Shown: piece by piece, positions 8,046 through 16,848 of the stretch
How the letters are laid out: each line of letters starts with the position of its first letter
Numbering within the stretch: the stretch's first letter is position 1
DNA from: Hyphomicrobiales bacterium
GTDB taxonomy: Bacteria > Pseudomonadota > Alphaproteobacteria > Rhizobiales > Xanthobacteraceae
Direction of reading: 5' to 3'
DNA: 64,000 bases
Assembly: GCA_021732215.1 (NCBI GenBank)
Contig: JAKFVL010000012.1
Coordinates: 1 to 64,000, forward strand
Program-made: the position numbers and the translations under genes
The notes under the pieces: model-generated
The model's database searches: none
Told to the model about the DNA's origin: nothing
Seen by the model: only the letters and a program-made list of their open reading frames with translations

Positions 8046-8537
8046 ATGGAACGGCTCCTGCCGTTGGCTGAATTGATCGCCGCGCGTCTGGTCGCGCGCG
8101 GCGAAACTGTCGGCGTCGCTGAATCGTCCACGGGCGGATTGATTTCCGCAGCACTGCTGAGCGTTGCCGGTGCATCGGCCTACTACCGCGGCGGGACCGT
8201 GATCTACACCCCCCGCGCCCGTGCGGCGGTTGCGCTCATTACCAAGGACGACATGGAAGGCCTGCGCTCGGCCACCGAACCTTATGCGGCGCTGCTCGCC
8301 GAGCGCGTCAAGCAGCAGCTCGGCAGCACGTGGGGCCTGAGCGAAACCGGCGCCACCGGACCCAGCGGTAATCGCTACGGCGATGCAGCCGGCCATTCGT
8401 GCATGGCGATCGCAGGCCCGTTGACGCGCGCGGTGACGCTCGAAACCGGACACGGCAACCGGCATGACAACATGCGTGCGTTCGCCGAACGGGCGCTTGT
8501 ACTGCTGGCCGAAGCGATCGAGGCAAAGACCGCCTGA
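8046..8537 (+). CDS. CinA-family nicotinamide-nucleotide amidohydrolase (PncC-like)
   Basis: 163 aa, the size of a stand-alone CinA C-terminal domain. Motifs: VGVAESSTGGLISAALLSVAGAS with the catalytic Ser/Thr region, YYRGGTVIYTPRAR, and GLSETGATGPSGNRYGD. The family turns nicotinamide mononucleotide into nicotinate mononucleotide in NAD recycling. No N-terminal COG1058 domain is present. It starts right after the TAA of the DUF1080 gene and is followed by a terminator. Confidence 0.85.
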   Translation: MERLLPLAELIAARLVARGETVGVAESSTGGLISAALLSVAGASAYYRGGTVIYTPRARAAVALITKDDMEGLRSATEPYAALLAERVKQQLGSTWGLSETGATGPSGNRYGDAAGHSCMAIAGPLTRAVTLETGHGNRHDNMRAFAERALVLLAEAIEAKTA

Positions 8538-8550
8538 TCGCACGGCATCG

Positions 8551-8590
8551 ACAAAAAAAGCGATCCATCCTTTATGGATGGGTCGCTTTT
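8551..8590. terminator. bidirectional terminator between cinA-like gene and bfr
   Basis: Stem GCGATCCATCC / GGATGGGTCGC (8560-8586, one G-U pair) around TTTAT, with an A-run on the left and TTTT on the right. It can therefore end both the + strand cinA-like transcript and the - strand bfr transcript. Confidence 0.85.
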
Positions 8591-8612
8591 GATTCGGCGG
8601 TGGCCTCGACAA

Positions 8613-9095
8613 TCAATCGTGGTCGAGTTCGCCCATATGCTTCTGTGAGTACAGTTCGACGCCGATTTTCTTCACCAGATCGATCTGCGTCTCGAGGAAG
8701 TCGATGTGGCCTTCCTCGTCCTTCATGAGCTGTTCGAAAATATCGCGGGTCACGTAGTCCTTGGAGGCGTGGCACTGCGTCGCCGCCTTTTCGTAAAGCG
8801 CGCGCGCGGAGTATTCGGCCTTCAGGTCGCAATCGAGAATTTCCTTCACGCTCTGGCCGATATGCAATGGATCGAGCACCTGCATGTTGGGGAAGCCGTC
8901 GAGGAAAATGATCCGGTCGATCAGCTTGTCGGCGTGCTGCATCTCCTCGATCGATTCCTTCCGCCAGGTTTTGGCGAGGTCCTTGAGGCCCCAGTTTTCC
9001 AGCAGGCGATAGTGCAACCAGTACTGGTTCACCGCAGTCAGTTCGTGCCGCAGAGCCTTGTTGAGAAAATCGATGACCTTCGGATCGCCCTTCAT
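8613..9095 (-). CDS. bfr: bacterioferritin
   Basis: 160 aa, normal length. All diiron ferroxidase ligands are in canonical positions: E18, E51, H54, E94, E127 and H130; Met52 is the haem ligand. It forms the 24-subunit haem-containing iron store. A perfect Irr-type palindrome lies 43 bases upstream of the start, and the bacterioferritin-associated ferredoxin gene lies just upstream on the same strand. Iron storage should therefore be switched by iron/haem status through Irr. Confidence 0.97.
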   Translation of the reverse strand: MKGDPKVIDFLNKALRHELTAVNQYWLHYRLLENWGLKDLAKTWRKESIEEMQHADKLIDRIIFLDGFPNMQVLDPLHIGQSVKEILDCDLKAEYSARALYEKAATQCHASKDYVTRDIFEQLMKDEEGHIDFLETQIDLVKKIGVELYSQKHMGELDHD

Positions 9096-9137
9096 GATGC
9101 CGCTCCTGATTGCCCGGTTTTGGAACCGCGCACACTA

Positions 9138-9156
9138 ATTTAGAAACGTTCTAAAT
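9138..9156 (-). promoter_or_regulatory. Irr box (iron-control palindrome) of bfr
   Basis: ATTTAGAA-ACG-TTCTAAAT is a perfect 8-base inverted repeat and matches the ICE/Irr box of rhizobia. Irr is the haem-responsive Fur-family regulator that represses iron-storage genes at low iron. Confidence 0.85.
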
Positions 9157-9239
9157 CAGATCAAGATCAAGGGCAAGCCTTTGAGAGCACGCTTCCAATG
9201 CGTGGCGTCCAAATCTGGTGAAAAGCCAAAAAGCTGAGA

Positions 9240-9548
9240 TCAGGGAGTAGCTTGCGCGGCGTGGCGATCGGCCTGCGGATCGAGCGCCGCGGCCAGGATT
9301 GCTGCCTTTTCGGCGGACGCAGCATGGTCGTGAGCGCCTGCATGCGGGCAACCCGAGCAACATGCCTTGGCGCACGCGCCAAGCGCCTCGTTCATGATCT
9401 TCTTGATCGTCCGGGCGCAACGTCCGCACTCGGCGCTGCATCCGAGGCAGCCGTAAACCTGCCTCGCCGTGCGTGGCACGGCACCTCCCGAACTCACCGC
9501 ATTACGGATGTCGTGGTCGGAAATGACGTTGCAGGAACAGACGATCAT
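9240..9548 (-). CDS. bfd: bacterioferritin-associated ferredoxin with a Cys/His-rich tail
   Basis: 102 aa. Residues 1-50 are a BFD-like [2Fe-2S] domain: MIVCSCNVISDHDIR (C4, C6) and CGRC (C41, C44). Bfd passes electrons to bacterioferritin to release iron. Normal Bfd ends near residue 65; this one continues with CAKACCSGCPHAGAHDH and an Ala-rich helix, an unusual extension that could bind another metal. The start at 9548 was preferred to 9650 because MIVC is the family's N-terminus. It lies 144 bases upstream of bfr on the same strand. Confidence 0.9.
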   Translation of the reverse strand: MIVCSCNVISDHDIRNAVSSGGAVPRTARQVYGCLGCSAECGRCARTIKKIMNEALGACAKACCSGCPHAGAHDHAASAEKAAILAAALDPQADRHAAQATP

Positions 9549-9650
9549 GAAAGTTGCACCAACCCCAGCGGATGTCTCTAGCGATATTTCAGCCATGCGG
9601 CTGATGCAAAAGGAAAGCGGGCAGTTTCTAGCTATTCCAAACTGACGCAA

Positions 9651-9667
9651 ATTAGAAAGAGTCTAAT
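9651..9667. promoter_or_regulatory. second, weaker Irr-like box upstream of bfd
   Basis: ATTAGA-AAGAG-TCTAAT, a 6-base inverted repeat with the TTAGAA/TCTAA core of Irr boxes but a 5-base centre. It is 103 bases before the bfd start and 120 before the divergent secreted-protein gene at 9787, so either or both could respond. Confidence 0.5.
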
Positions 9668-9786
9668 CAAAGCCGGACCCAGATGGTGTTCCAAGCCAGC
9701 AAAGGGCTGGTAAATTCAGGAAGGGTTGTCCGCAAACTGCCTTATATTGCTGCATTAGTCAGGTGGAGTTCGCAGGAGGTCGTGCA

Positions 9787-10140
9787 ATGAAGAAATTCAT
9801 CATCGCGGCAACAGCCGCCGCAGCAGTGCTGGCCGCAACAGCCTTTGCTCCCCAGCCCGCTGAAGCGCGAGGCGGCCGGATCGCGGCAGGAATTTTCGGC
9901 GGCCTCGCGGCCGGTGCCATTCTCGGCGGCGCACTTCACGGCGGGTATTATGGCGGATACGGCTACTATGGTCCGCGCTACTACGGCGGATACGCGCCCG
10001 GATATTATGGCTACGGCCCCGCCTATTACGGCGGTTACGCGCCAGCCTATTATGGCGGATACGGTGGCTGCTATCTGCGCCGCGAGCGGTTCTGGGACGG
10101 CTTCGGCTGGCGTGTCCGTCGAGTCCAGATTTGCGGCTGA
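9787..10140 (+). CDS. secreted Gly/Tyr-rich repeat protein
   Basis: 117 aa with a signal peptide (KKFIIAATAAAAVLAATAFA, then PQPAEARGG) and a glycine-zipper-like GIFGGLAAGAILGGALHGG. About 45 residues follow of YYGGYGYYG-type repeats. The C-terminal module runs from C to C over 22 residues with FWDGFGWRVRR. The start at ATG 9787 follows AGGAGGT at a good distance; an upstream ATG at 9763 would hide the signal peptide. The C-terminal module recurs in the gene at 10415. Confidence 0.75.
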   Translation: MKKFIIAATAAAAVLAATAFAPQPAEARGGRIAAGIFGGLAAGAILGGALHGGYYGGYGYYGPRYYGGYAPGYYGYGPAYYGGYAPAYYGGYGGCYLRRERFWDGFGWRVRRVQICG

Positions 10141-10414
10141 CGCCTGAAGGCCAATAAACGGCGCGTGTCATGGGCAACGTTCGGCGGTATTCCATGCCGC
10201 TGGAGCGCCGTTTGTGCCCTGTAGCCCTTGTTTCTACAGGAAATCAGCGCATTCGCCCTCAAAAACCCGCGTTTTCGCGGCTTCGTCGGTATGGACATTC
10301 ATGGCACGTTCACGCCTATGCTTTCATTGATGGTACAATCGCGATAACATCGTCCACCCGTTTGAACATTGGCTGACCGATTCCCAGCGCCGGGATTTGG
10401 CGTGATCTGAGGAG

Positions 10415-10720
10415 ATGATGATGAAGAAAACTGTTTCGGCGATCCTCGCGGTCGCGACCCTCGCTGGCTCGCTCGTGACGGCTATTCCGGCTGCCAATGC
10501 GCAAGGCCGTGGTGTTGCTGCTGGCATTGCCGGCGGATTGATCGGCGGCGCGATCATCGGCGGCGCGATCGCTAACTCGCAGCGCCCTGCCTATGGCTAC
10601 TATGAACCAGCGCCTGCGTATGTCGAACCACCGCGCTGCCGCCTCGTCGAGCGTGAGCCGGTCTGGGACGGCTACGGTTGGCGCCAGCGTCGCCCGATCC
10701 GGGTTTGCGATCAATACTGA
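10415..10720 (+). CDS. small secreted protein, paralogue of the 9787 gene by its C-terminus
   Basis: 101 aa. Signal peptide to about ANAQ (residue 30), a glycine-zipper segment GIAGGLIGGAIIGGAIA, a short PAYGYYEPAPAYVEPP linker and a C-terminal module with VWDGYGWRQRR between two cysteines 24 positions apart. The last module clearly matches the end of the 9787 protein, while the middle differs. Three ATG codons in a row leave the exact start open by up to two codons. A strong terminator follows. Confidence 0.75.
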   Translation: MMMKKTVSAILAVATLAGSLVTAIPAANAQGRGVAAGIAGGLIGGAIIGGAIANSQRPAYGYYEPAPAYVEPPRCRLVEREPVWDGYGWRQRRPIRVCDQY

Positions 10721-10760
10721 GATTCCAGTTCGCCATTGAGCGATGGTGTATCAATTTACA

Positions 10761-10792
10761 AACCCGGCCTCCGAGGCCGGGTTTTCCTTTTT
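10761..10792 (+). terminator. Rho-independent terminator
   Basis: Stem AACCCGGCCT / AGGCCGGGTT (10761-10783) with loop CCG, followed by TTCCTTTTT. It closes the 10415 transcript and may also serve the convergent transglycosylase gene. Confidence 0.85.
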
Positions 10793-10809
10793 CCGAACAC
10801 TTGTGAAAA

Positions 10810-12075
10810 CTATTTCGCGCCGCCCATCGCCTTGAGCACCGCCTGGCTCGGCCAGCAATCCACCTTGAGTCCCGCCGATTTCTGATACGCGCCGAGCGCC
10901 GAGCGTGTCTTCATTCCGGCCTTGCCGTCGATCTTGTCGCTGTAGAGGCCGAGCCTGGTCAGTTGCCGCTGCATCGCCTCGACATCCGCGGTGCGCATCT
11001 GCGTCGATGCCGACCATGGCGTCTCGAAAGACTGGGACGCGACGATCCGGTCGCTGAGGTGGCCGACGAACAGCACATACAGGTCGGAAAAATTGTACTC
11101 CTTGATGACGAAGTAATTCTTCGTCGTCAGGAAAGCCGGACCGTAGATGCCTTCGGGCTGCAGCAATGACGCCGGCTGCGCCTGCTCTGACGCGCTCAGT
11201 TGCCGGCCGCGCGCGGGTACGAACCCGGCCTTCAACCACTCCCCGGTCGGCCGCGTCACCTCAGGCACCCCTTGCGTGCAATCGGCGGACTTCGGCGCGC
11301 GAACCTCGTAGGCCCACCGCAAGCCCGGCTGCCAGCCTTTGTTCTTGAGTTGAAGCGCGGCCGACGCCAGCGCATCCGGCACCGACGTCCAGACATTGCG
11401 ATGGCCATCGCCATCGTAATCGACCGCATTCTTGTAGAACTCCGACGGCAGGAATTGCGTCAAACCCATCGCGCCCGCCCAGGACGAGCGCATGTCCTTC
11501 AGCTTGACGTGGCCTTCATCGAGAATTTTCAGGGCGAGAACAAACTCCTCGCGGAATTGCGCCTTACGCCGACCGACATACGCCTGCGTCGCCAGCACAC
11601 GAATGGCGTTGTAAGGCAAGGCTGCGCGTCCGAAATCGGTCTCGCGGCCGAAGATCGCCAGCACCACCGGAGCCGGCACGCCATAGTCGCGCTCGATGCC
11701 AATCAGGGCTGCACGATGCTGCTGCATGAGCGTCTGGGCATGCGCTGCAAGACGCGCGATGGTGGCCTCGTTCACATATTGCGACGGCACCTGCACGAAC
11801 TCCGCCTGCGCCGGCGCGCCGGTCTCGGGTCGGCCCGGCAACAACAGGTCCGGAAGATTGTAGTCAGGCTCTAACCGGCGCGTTACCGCATCGAATGTCT
11901 TGCGCGAAACGCCGATCTTCTGCGCCTCGGGCCAGAGCGAGGCGATGAATTGCGTGAAGGCGGCATCCGCGGCGCGCGCCGGTCCTGCCGCCGAAAACGC
12001 GAGCAGCATGAGGCTTGCCGCCGCCGCAATCTGCAGCAAGGCGACACACGATCGCATGCGGCCCGCCCGGACCAT
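10810..12075 (-). CDS. periplasmic lytic murein transglycosylase (MltB type, SLT_2 + PG-binding)
   Basis: 421 aa: signal peptide (to about ARAA, residue 36), an SLT_2 catalytic domain with the catalytic Glu145 in AIFGRETDFGR and GAMGLTQFLPSEF further on, then a C-terminal peptidoglycan-binding domain (VEAMQRQLTRLGLYSDKIDGKAG). It cleaves glycan strands to anhydromuropeptides. It is soluble rather than a lipoprotein, since no lipobox is seen. Its ATG overlaps the stop of the upstream membrane-protein gene (TAATG), indicating coupled translation. Confidence 0.9.
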   Translation of the reverse strand: MVRAGRMRSCVALLQIAAAASLMLLAFSAAGPARAADAAFTQFIASLWPEAQKIGVSRKTFDAVTRRLEPDYNLPDLLLPGRPETGAPAQAEFVQVPSQYVNEATIARLAAHAQTLMQQHRAALIGIERDYGVPAPVVLAIFGRETDFGRAALPYNAIRVLATQAYVGRRKAQFREEFVLALKILDEGHVKLKDMRSSWAGAMGLTQFLPSEFYKNAVDYDGDGHRNVWTSVPDALASAALQLKNKGWQPGLRWAYEVRAPKSADCTQGVPEVTRPTGEWLKAGFVPARGRQLSASEQAQPASLLQPEGIYGPAFLTTKNYFVIKEYNFSDLYVLFVGHLSDRIVASQSFETPWSASTQMRTADVEAMQRQLTRLGLYSDKIDGKAGMKTRSALGAYQKSAGLKVDCWPSQAVLKAMGGAK

Positions 12076-12659
12076 TAATGACCGGCGTGTTCGCGCGCCG
12101 CATCGACGGCGCCGTTGGACAGCTTGTCGACGTATGCGATACCGATCGCAGAAATGATGAAGACCGTATGGATGATGGTCTGATACATCACGCCGACTTC
12201 AGTGTAGGTTGTCCTGCCCGATCCCAGACCGCCGGCCTCGATGAATGTGCGCAGCAGGTGGATCGACGAAATACCGATGATCGCCATCGCGAGCTTGATC
12301 TTGAGCACGCTGGCGTTGACATGGCTCAGCCATTCCGGCTCGTCCGGATGTCCCTGCAGATTGAGCCGCGACACGAATGTCTCGTAGCCGCCGACGATCA
12401 CCATCACCAGCAAATTCGAGATCATCACCACGTCGATCAGACCGAGCACCACCAGCATGATCTGCTGTTCGGTGAAGGAAAACGAATGCGTGATGAGATG
12501 CCACAACTCCTTCAGGAACAGGATGACATAGACGCCCTGCGCCACGATCAGCCCGATATAGAGCGGGAGCTGCAGCCAGCGTGACCCGAAGATCAGCATC
12601 GGCAACGGCCGAAGCCTGCCCCCTGCGGGAGGTAACGGTGTTTCAGGCGTCAATGACAT
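12075..12659 (-). CDS. UPF0114 / YqhA-family membrane protein
   Basis: About 194 aa with four hydrophobic segments ([21 protein letters not shown]-like, [42 protein letters not shown] and [20 protein letters not shown]), matching the YqhA/UPF0114 family. Family role unknown. ATG 12659 ([14 protein letters not shown]) is preferred over a TTG at 12692. The stop overlaps the start of the transglycosylase gene, so the pair is an operon; a link to cell-wall turnover is only suggested by this. Confidence 0.8.
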   Translation of the reverse strand: MSLTPETPLPPAGGRLRPLPMLIFGSRWLQLPLYIGLIVAQGVYVILFLKELWHLITHSFSFTEQQIMLVVLGLIDVVMISNLLVMVIVGGYETFVSRLNLQGHPDEPEWLSHVNASVLKIKLAMAIIGISSIHLLRTFIEAGGLGSGRTTYTEVGVMYQTIIHTVFIISAIGIAYVDKLSNGAVDAAREHAGH

Positions 12660-12784
12660 GATTATTGGCAACCCTGTGGTGCGCGGAAGCAACGTTCTAG
12701 ACGAACTATTATGACCCTATCGAGACGGCAAGCTGCGGCAAGTGCGCCGGCCGACAATCTCGGCATGCCGCTCGCGCAAGGCCG

Positions 12785-13396
12785 TCAAGCCGGCCGCCGC
12801 GTCAACGACAACCAGATGCCGCCGCCGATCAGCATGCTGCCGGATAACCGCCCAAGCAACTTGGCCCGCTCGGGCTTCATGAACCATGCCCGCCCAAGCC
12901 CGGATGCGATGGCCCAGCCGGAATCGGTCATCGCCGCCATCAACACCGAAACGATGCACATGACGGTCAGCTGAAAGCCCGGAGGCAACGCCGGATCGAT
13001 GAATTGCGGCAGGAACGCCATGAAGAAAGCCGCGGTCTTCGGATTCGACAGAGCGACCAGAAATCCGCGCCAGAAATGCACCTGCCCCGTCATCGGAGCG
13101 ACGTCGGTTTTTCCGGCCTGACGCCAGACCTGAATTCCGAGCCAGATGAGATAGATGGCGCCCGTCCAGCGGATAACGTCGAACAGCAGAGCCGAGCTCT
13201 TCAAAACCCAGGTCAGTCCGAATGCAATTGCCGCGATCAACACGGCATTGCCGCCGACTGTGCCCGCGACCGTGATCAATGCCGCGCGAATTCCTTGCGT
13301 TGCGCCGGTCGCAATTACCAGCGTGACGATCGGCCCCGGAGAGATCATCAGCACGAAGGTGATGAGCAGGAATGCGACGAACAGTTCGGGATTCAT
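12785..13396 (-). CDS. LysE-family amino-acid/metabolite exporter
   Basis: 203 aa. It begins MNPELFVAFLLITFVLMISPGP, the LysE/RhtB opening with the conserved SPGP, followed by GIRAALITVAGTVGGN, WRGFLVALSNPKTAAFFMAFLPQF (conserved NPKxxxF) and six hydrophobic segments. Such proteins export basic or neutral amino acids or related metabolites across the inner membrane; the substrate is unknown. The internal ATG at 13396 fits the family start better than 13465. Confidence 0.9.
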   Translation of the reverse strand: MNPELFVAFLLITFVLMISPGPIVTLVIATGATQGIRAALITVAGTVGGNAVLIAAIAFGLTWVLKSSALLFDVIRWTGAIYLIWLGIQVWRQAGKTDVAPMTGQVHFWRGFLVALSNPKTAAFFMAFLPQFIDPALPPGFQLTVMCIVSVLMAAMTDSGWAIASGLGRAWFMKPERAKLLGRLSGSMLIGGGIWLSLTRRPA

Positions 13397-13492
13397 GGCA
13401 CGGGTTCTGGCGAACGTTTTGCAGAGCGACGTTTTGGATCCTGGTCGATGATTGAAGACTATCACAGTTGCAACGGCAAAAGGACAACCAGA

Positions 13493-14263
13493 TTAGCGCA
13501 CCGCGACGATAAAAACGCGGGGGAAACGCAGCATCACCTTGCCGTCATGTAGCGGCGTATAGGCTTTGGCGATATGCGCGGTGTAACCGTCGAGAAAAGC
13601 CTTGCGTTGATCCATTTCAAGCGGATCGAGGAATGGACGCAGTCCCGTTCCCCTCACCCACTCGACGACAGCCGCCGCATTGTCCAGCACATGATTGTAA
13701 ACCGTATGCCAGACGTCAAAACGGCTGCACAGCGGCTTCAACGTATCGTAGTAGACTTCCGGCTCGGGCAGGATGTCCCGAGCTTCGACAGCCTTCGCGA
13801 GTTGCTCCCGGAATGGCTCCAGCCGCGCCATCTCCCGCATCAGCCGATGCGACGGCTCGTCAAGATTGTCCGGCATCTGCACCGCGAGCACGCCGCCGGG
13901 CGGCAGCGCACCGATCAGACGCTTGAGCTGACGCACGTGATCCGGCACCCACTGGAAAACAGCGTTGGCGAACAGCACCTCCGTCTGCTGTTTCGGCACC
14001 CAATGCGATACGTTCGCCTCAATGAATGTGACGCCGGGCAACCGTTCGCGCGCCTGTTTCAGCATGTCCGCCGATGTATCTATTCCGGTTACGGTGGCTT
14101 GCGGCCAACGCTTCAACAAAAGCTCGGTCGAGTTGCCCGGCCCGCAGCCGATATCGACGACACGCCTGGCATCCTGCAGCGGCACCTGCGCCAGCAGGTC
14201 GCGCGCAGCTCGTGTCCTCTCGTCCTCGAATTTCAGATATTGCTGTGCGTTCCAATCGGACAT
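13493..14263 (-). CDS. tam: trans-aconitate 2-methyltransferase
   Basis: 256 aa. It begins [24 protein letters not shown], the signature start of Tam, with SAM motif [13 protein letters not shown] and motif [13 protein letters not shown], then [10 protein letters not shown] and the Tam-type [26 protein letters not shown]. It methylates trans-aconitate, an off-product of aconitase, to protect the TCA cycle. Start chosen at ATG 14263, as in other Tam proteins. Confidence 0.93.
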   Translation of the reverse strand: MSDWNAQQYLKFEDERTRAARDLLAQVPLQDARRVVDIGCGPGNSTELLLKRWPQATVTGIDTSADMLKQARERLPGVTFIEANVSHWVPKQQTEVLFANAVFQWVPDHVRQLKRLIGALPPGGVLAVQMPDNLDEPSHRLMREMARLEPFREQLAKAVEARDILPEPEVYYDTLKPLCSRFDVWHTVYNHVLDNAAAVVEWVRGTGLRPFLDPLEMDQRKAFLDGYTAHIAKAYTPLHDGKVMLRFPRVFIVAVR

Positions 14264-14430
14264 CTGACTGTCACCGTTTTGATTCCGTTGGCCTGAGCCG
14301 TCCCGGCCGCGCCGGCGCATCTTCATATTCTGATGTTCCAGAAAATGCCATGCAACCCTTCGAAACTAATGTCGCTTGCCGAGCTTGATTAGCGTAGCCT
14401 GGCATCGGCCGGTCACAAGGAGTGTGCAAG

Positions 14431-14649
14431 ATGCACATCACGATCCAATATTGCGGCAGTTGAGGCTACGAGCCGAAAGCCCTCGGTGCGAGGGCTCGAC
14501 TGCAAAAGCTGACGGATGCCGAGATCGAGCTGATCCGCGGAAGCGGCGGGGTGTTCGACATCGCGGTCAACGGCCAGCTCAGGTTTTCGAAGAAGGCGCT
14601 GGGGCGGTTTCCAACCGATGCCGAAATCGACGCGCTGGCGAAGGGCTAG
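14431..14649 (+). CDS. SelW/Rdx-family selenoprotein candidate (in-frame UGA in the CxxU motif)
   Basis: 72 codons with one internal TGA at 14461-14463. It starts at ATG 14431, 8 bases after AAGGAG, and ends with TAG at 14647. Read with Sec at TGA, the N-terminus is MHITIQYCGSUGYEPKA: beta strand, then C8-G-S-U11, the CxxU/CxxC redox site of the SelT/SelW/SelH (Rdx) family. After the TGA the frame stays typical of the family (GSGGVFDIAVNGQLRFSKKA, then LGRFPTDAEIDALAKG) with high GC3, so it is not decaying. A hairpin of the right size and distance follows. If real, it is a small thioredoxin-fold redox protein. Alternative: a Cys codon mutated to a stop. No sel genes lie in the window. Confidence 0.8.
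14478..14496 (+). promoter_or_regulatory. bSECIS-like hairpin directing UGA to selenocysteine
   Basis: AGCCCTCG (14478-14485) and CGAGGGCT (14489-14496) form a perfect 8-bp stem with apical loop GUG. The loop starts 22 bases after the UGA. This agrees with the bacterial SECIS description: a small stem-loop, apical loop about 16-37 bases downstream, G among the first loop bases. An alternative outer stem, CGAGCC (14469-14474) / GGCTCG (14493-14498), competes for the same 3' arm. Confidence 0.7.
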
Positions 14650-14659
14650 TGCCGCCGAT

Positions 14660-16312
<1,653 letters not shown>

Positions 16313-16534
16313 CGCGTCCTTGACCGGTAAATGAGGGGGTTTTCGTTGCCGCTGATGTAGCCGTGCGGTTCCTAAACCGCAACCACCCCGTTAAGCCGCT
16401 GGCAAGCCTAACGCGCGATAGACCGGAGGTCCGGATCATTCAAACCGCATTTTAATCACTCTGGCCGCAACGTATTCGCCACGTCACGAATCAAGCCGAA
16501 AAGATCGTTCGGCGTCACGTCCAGCGGAACCAGA
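16313..16534. other. intergenic region upstream of ettA
   Basis: It holds the ettA promoter region but no clear motif that I can name. A short open frame on the - strand (16456-16650) overlaps the + frame at 16535. Neither is recognisable. Confidence 0.3.
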
Positions 16535-16735
16535 ATGGCGGCCATCAACGGACCGGTCTCAACCGGCGGCATCGAGCACAGCGCGGACAAAGTCGGCATC
16601 CTGGCCGAGATCGCCGATTTCTGGCGGCAGTTCGTTGTCGCGGCTTTCAATCCATACCGCCCGGAACAGCACTATATGCGCGGGCCAGGCCCGGCCTGGC
16701 GCGCCAAGCACGGTCTGACCAGGACCGCAAGCTAA
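16535..16735 (+). CDS. doubtful small open frame, unknown
   Basis: 66 codons with a moderately coding-like third-position GC bias and text such as DKVGILAEIADFWRQFVVAA and YMRGPGPAWRAKHGL. There is no convincing ribosome binding site and no recognised family. It may be a gene remnant or a chance frame in a 536-base interval between ettA and the dehydrogenase gene. Confidence 0.25.
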   Translation: MAAINGPVSTGGIEHSADKVGILAEIADFWRQFVVAAFNPYRPEQHYMRGPGPAWRAKHGLTRTAS

Positions 16736-16848
16736 CCCGATCCGGTTGATCGGTATCCCGAACGGCTTGCACCGATCTGCGCCGTGCGCGACCATGCGCC
16801 ATCCGCGGTTCCGAACCGCAACATCTCCCGCCATCGGATACTGACCCC

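Noticed and set aside
14478-14496. the 8-bp hairpin as a transcription terminator
   Set aside because: No T-run follows, it lies inside a frame that remains coding to 14649, and its distance from the TGA suits a bSECIS better.
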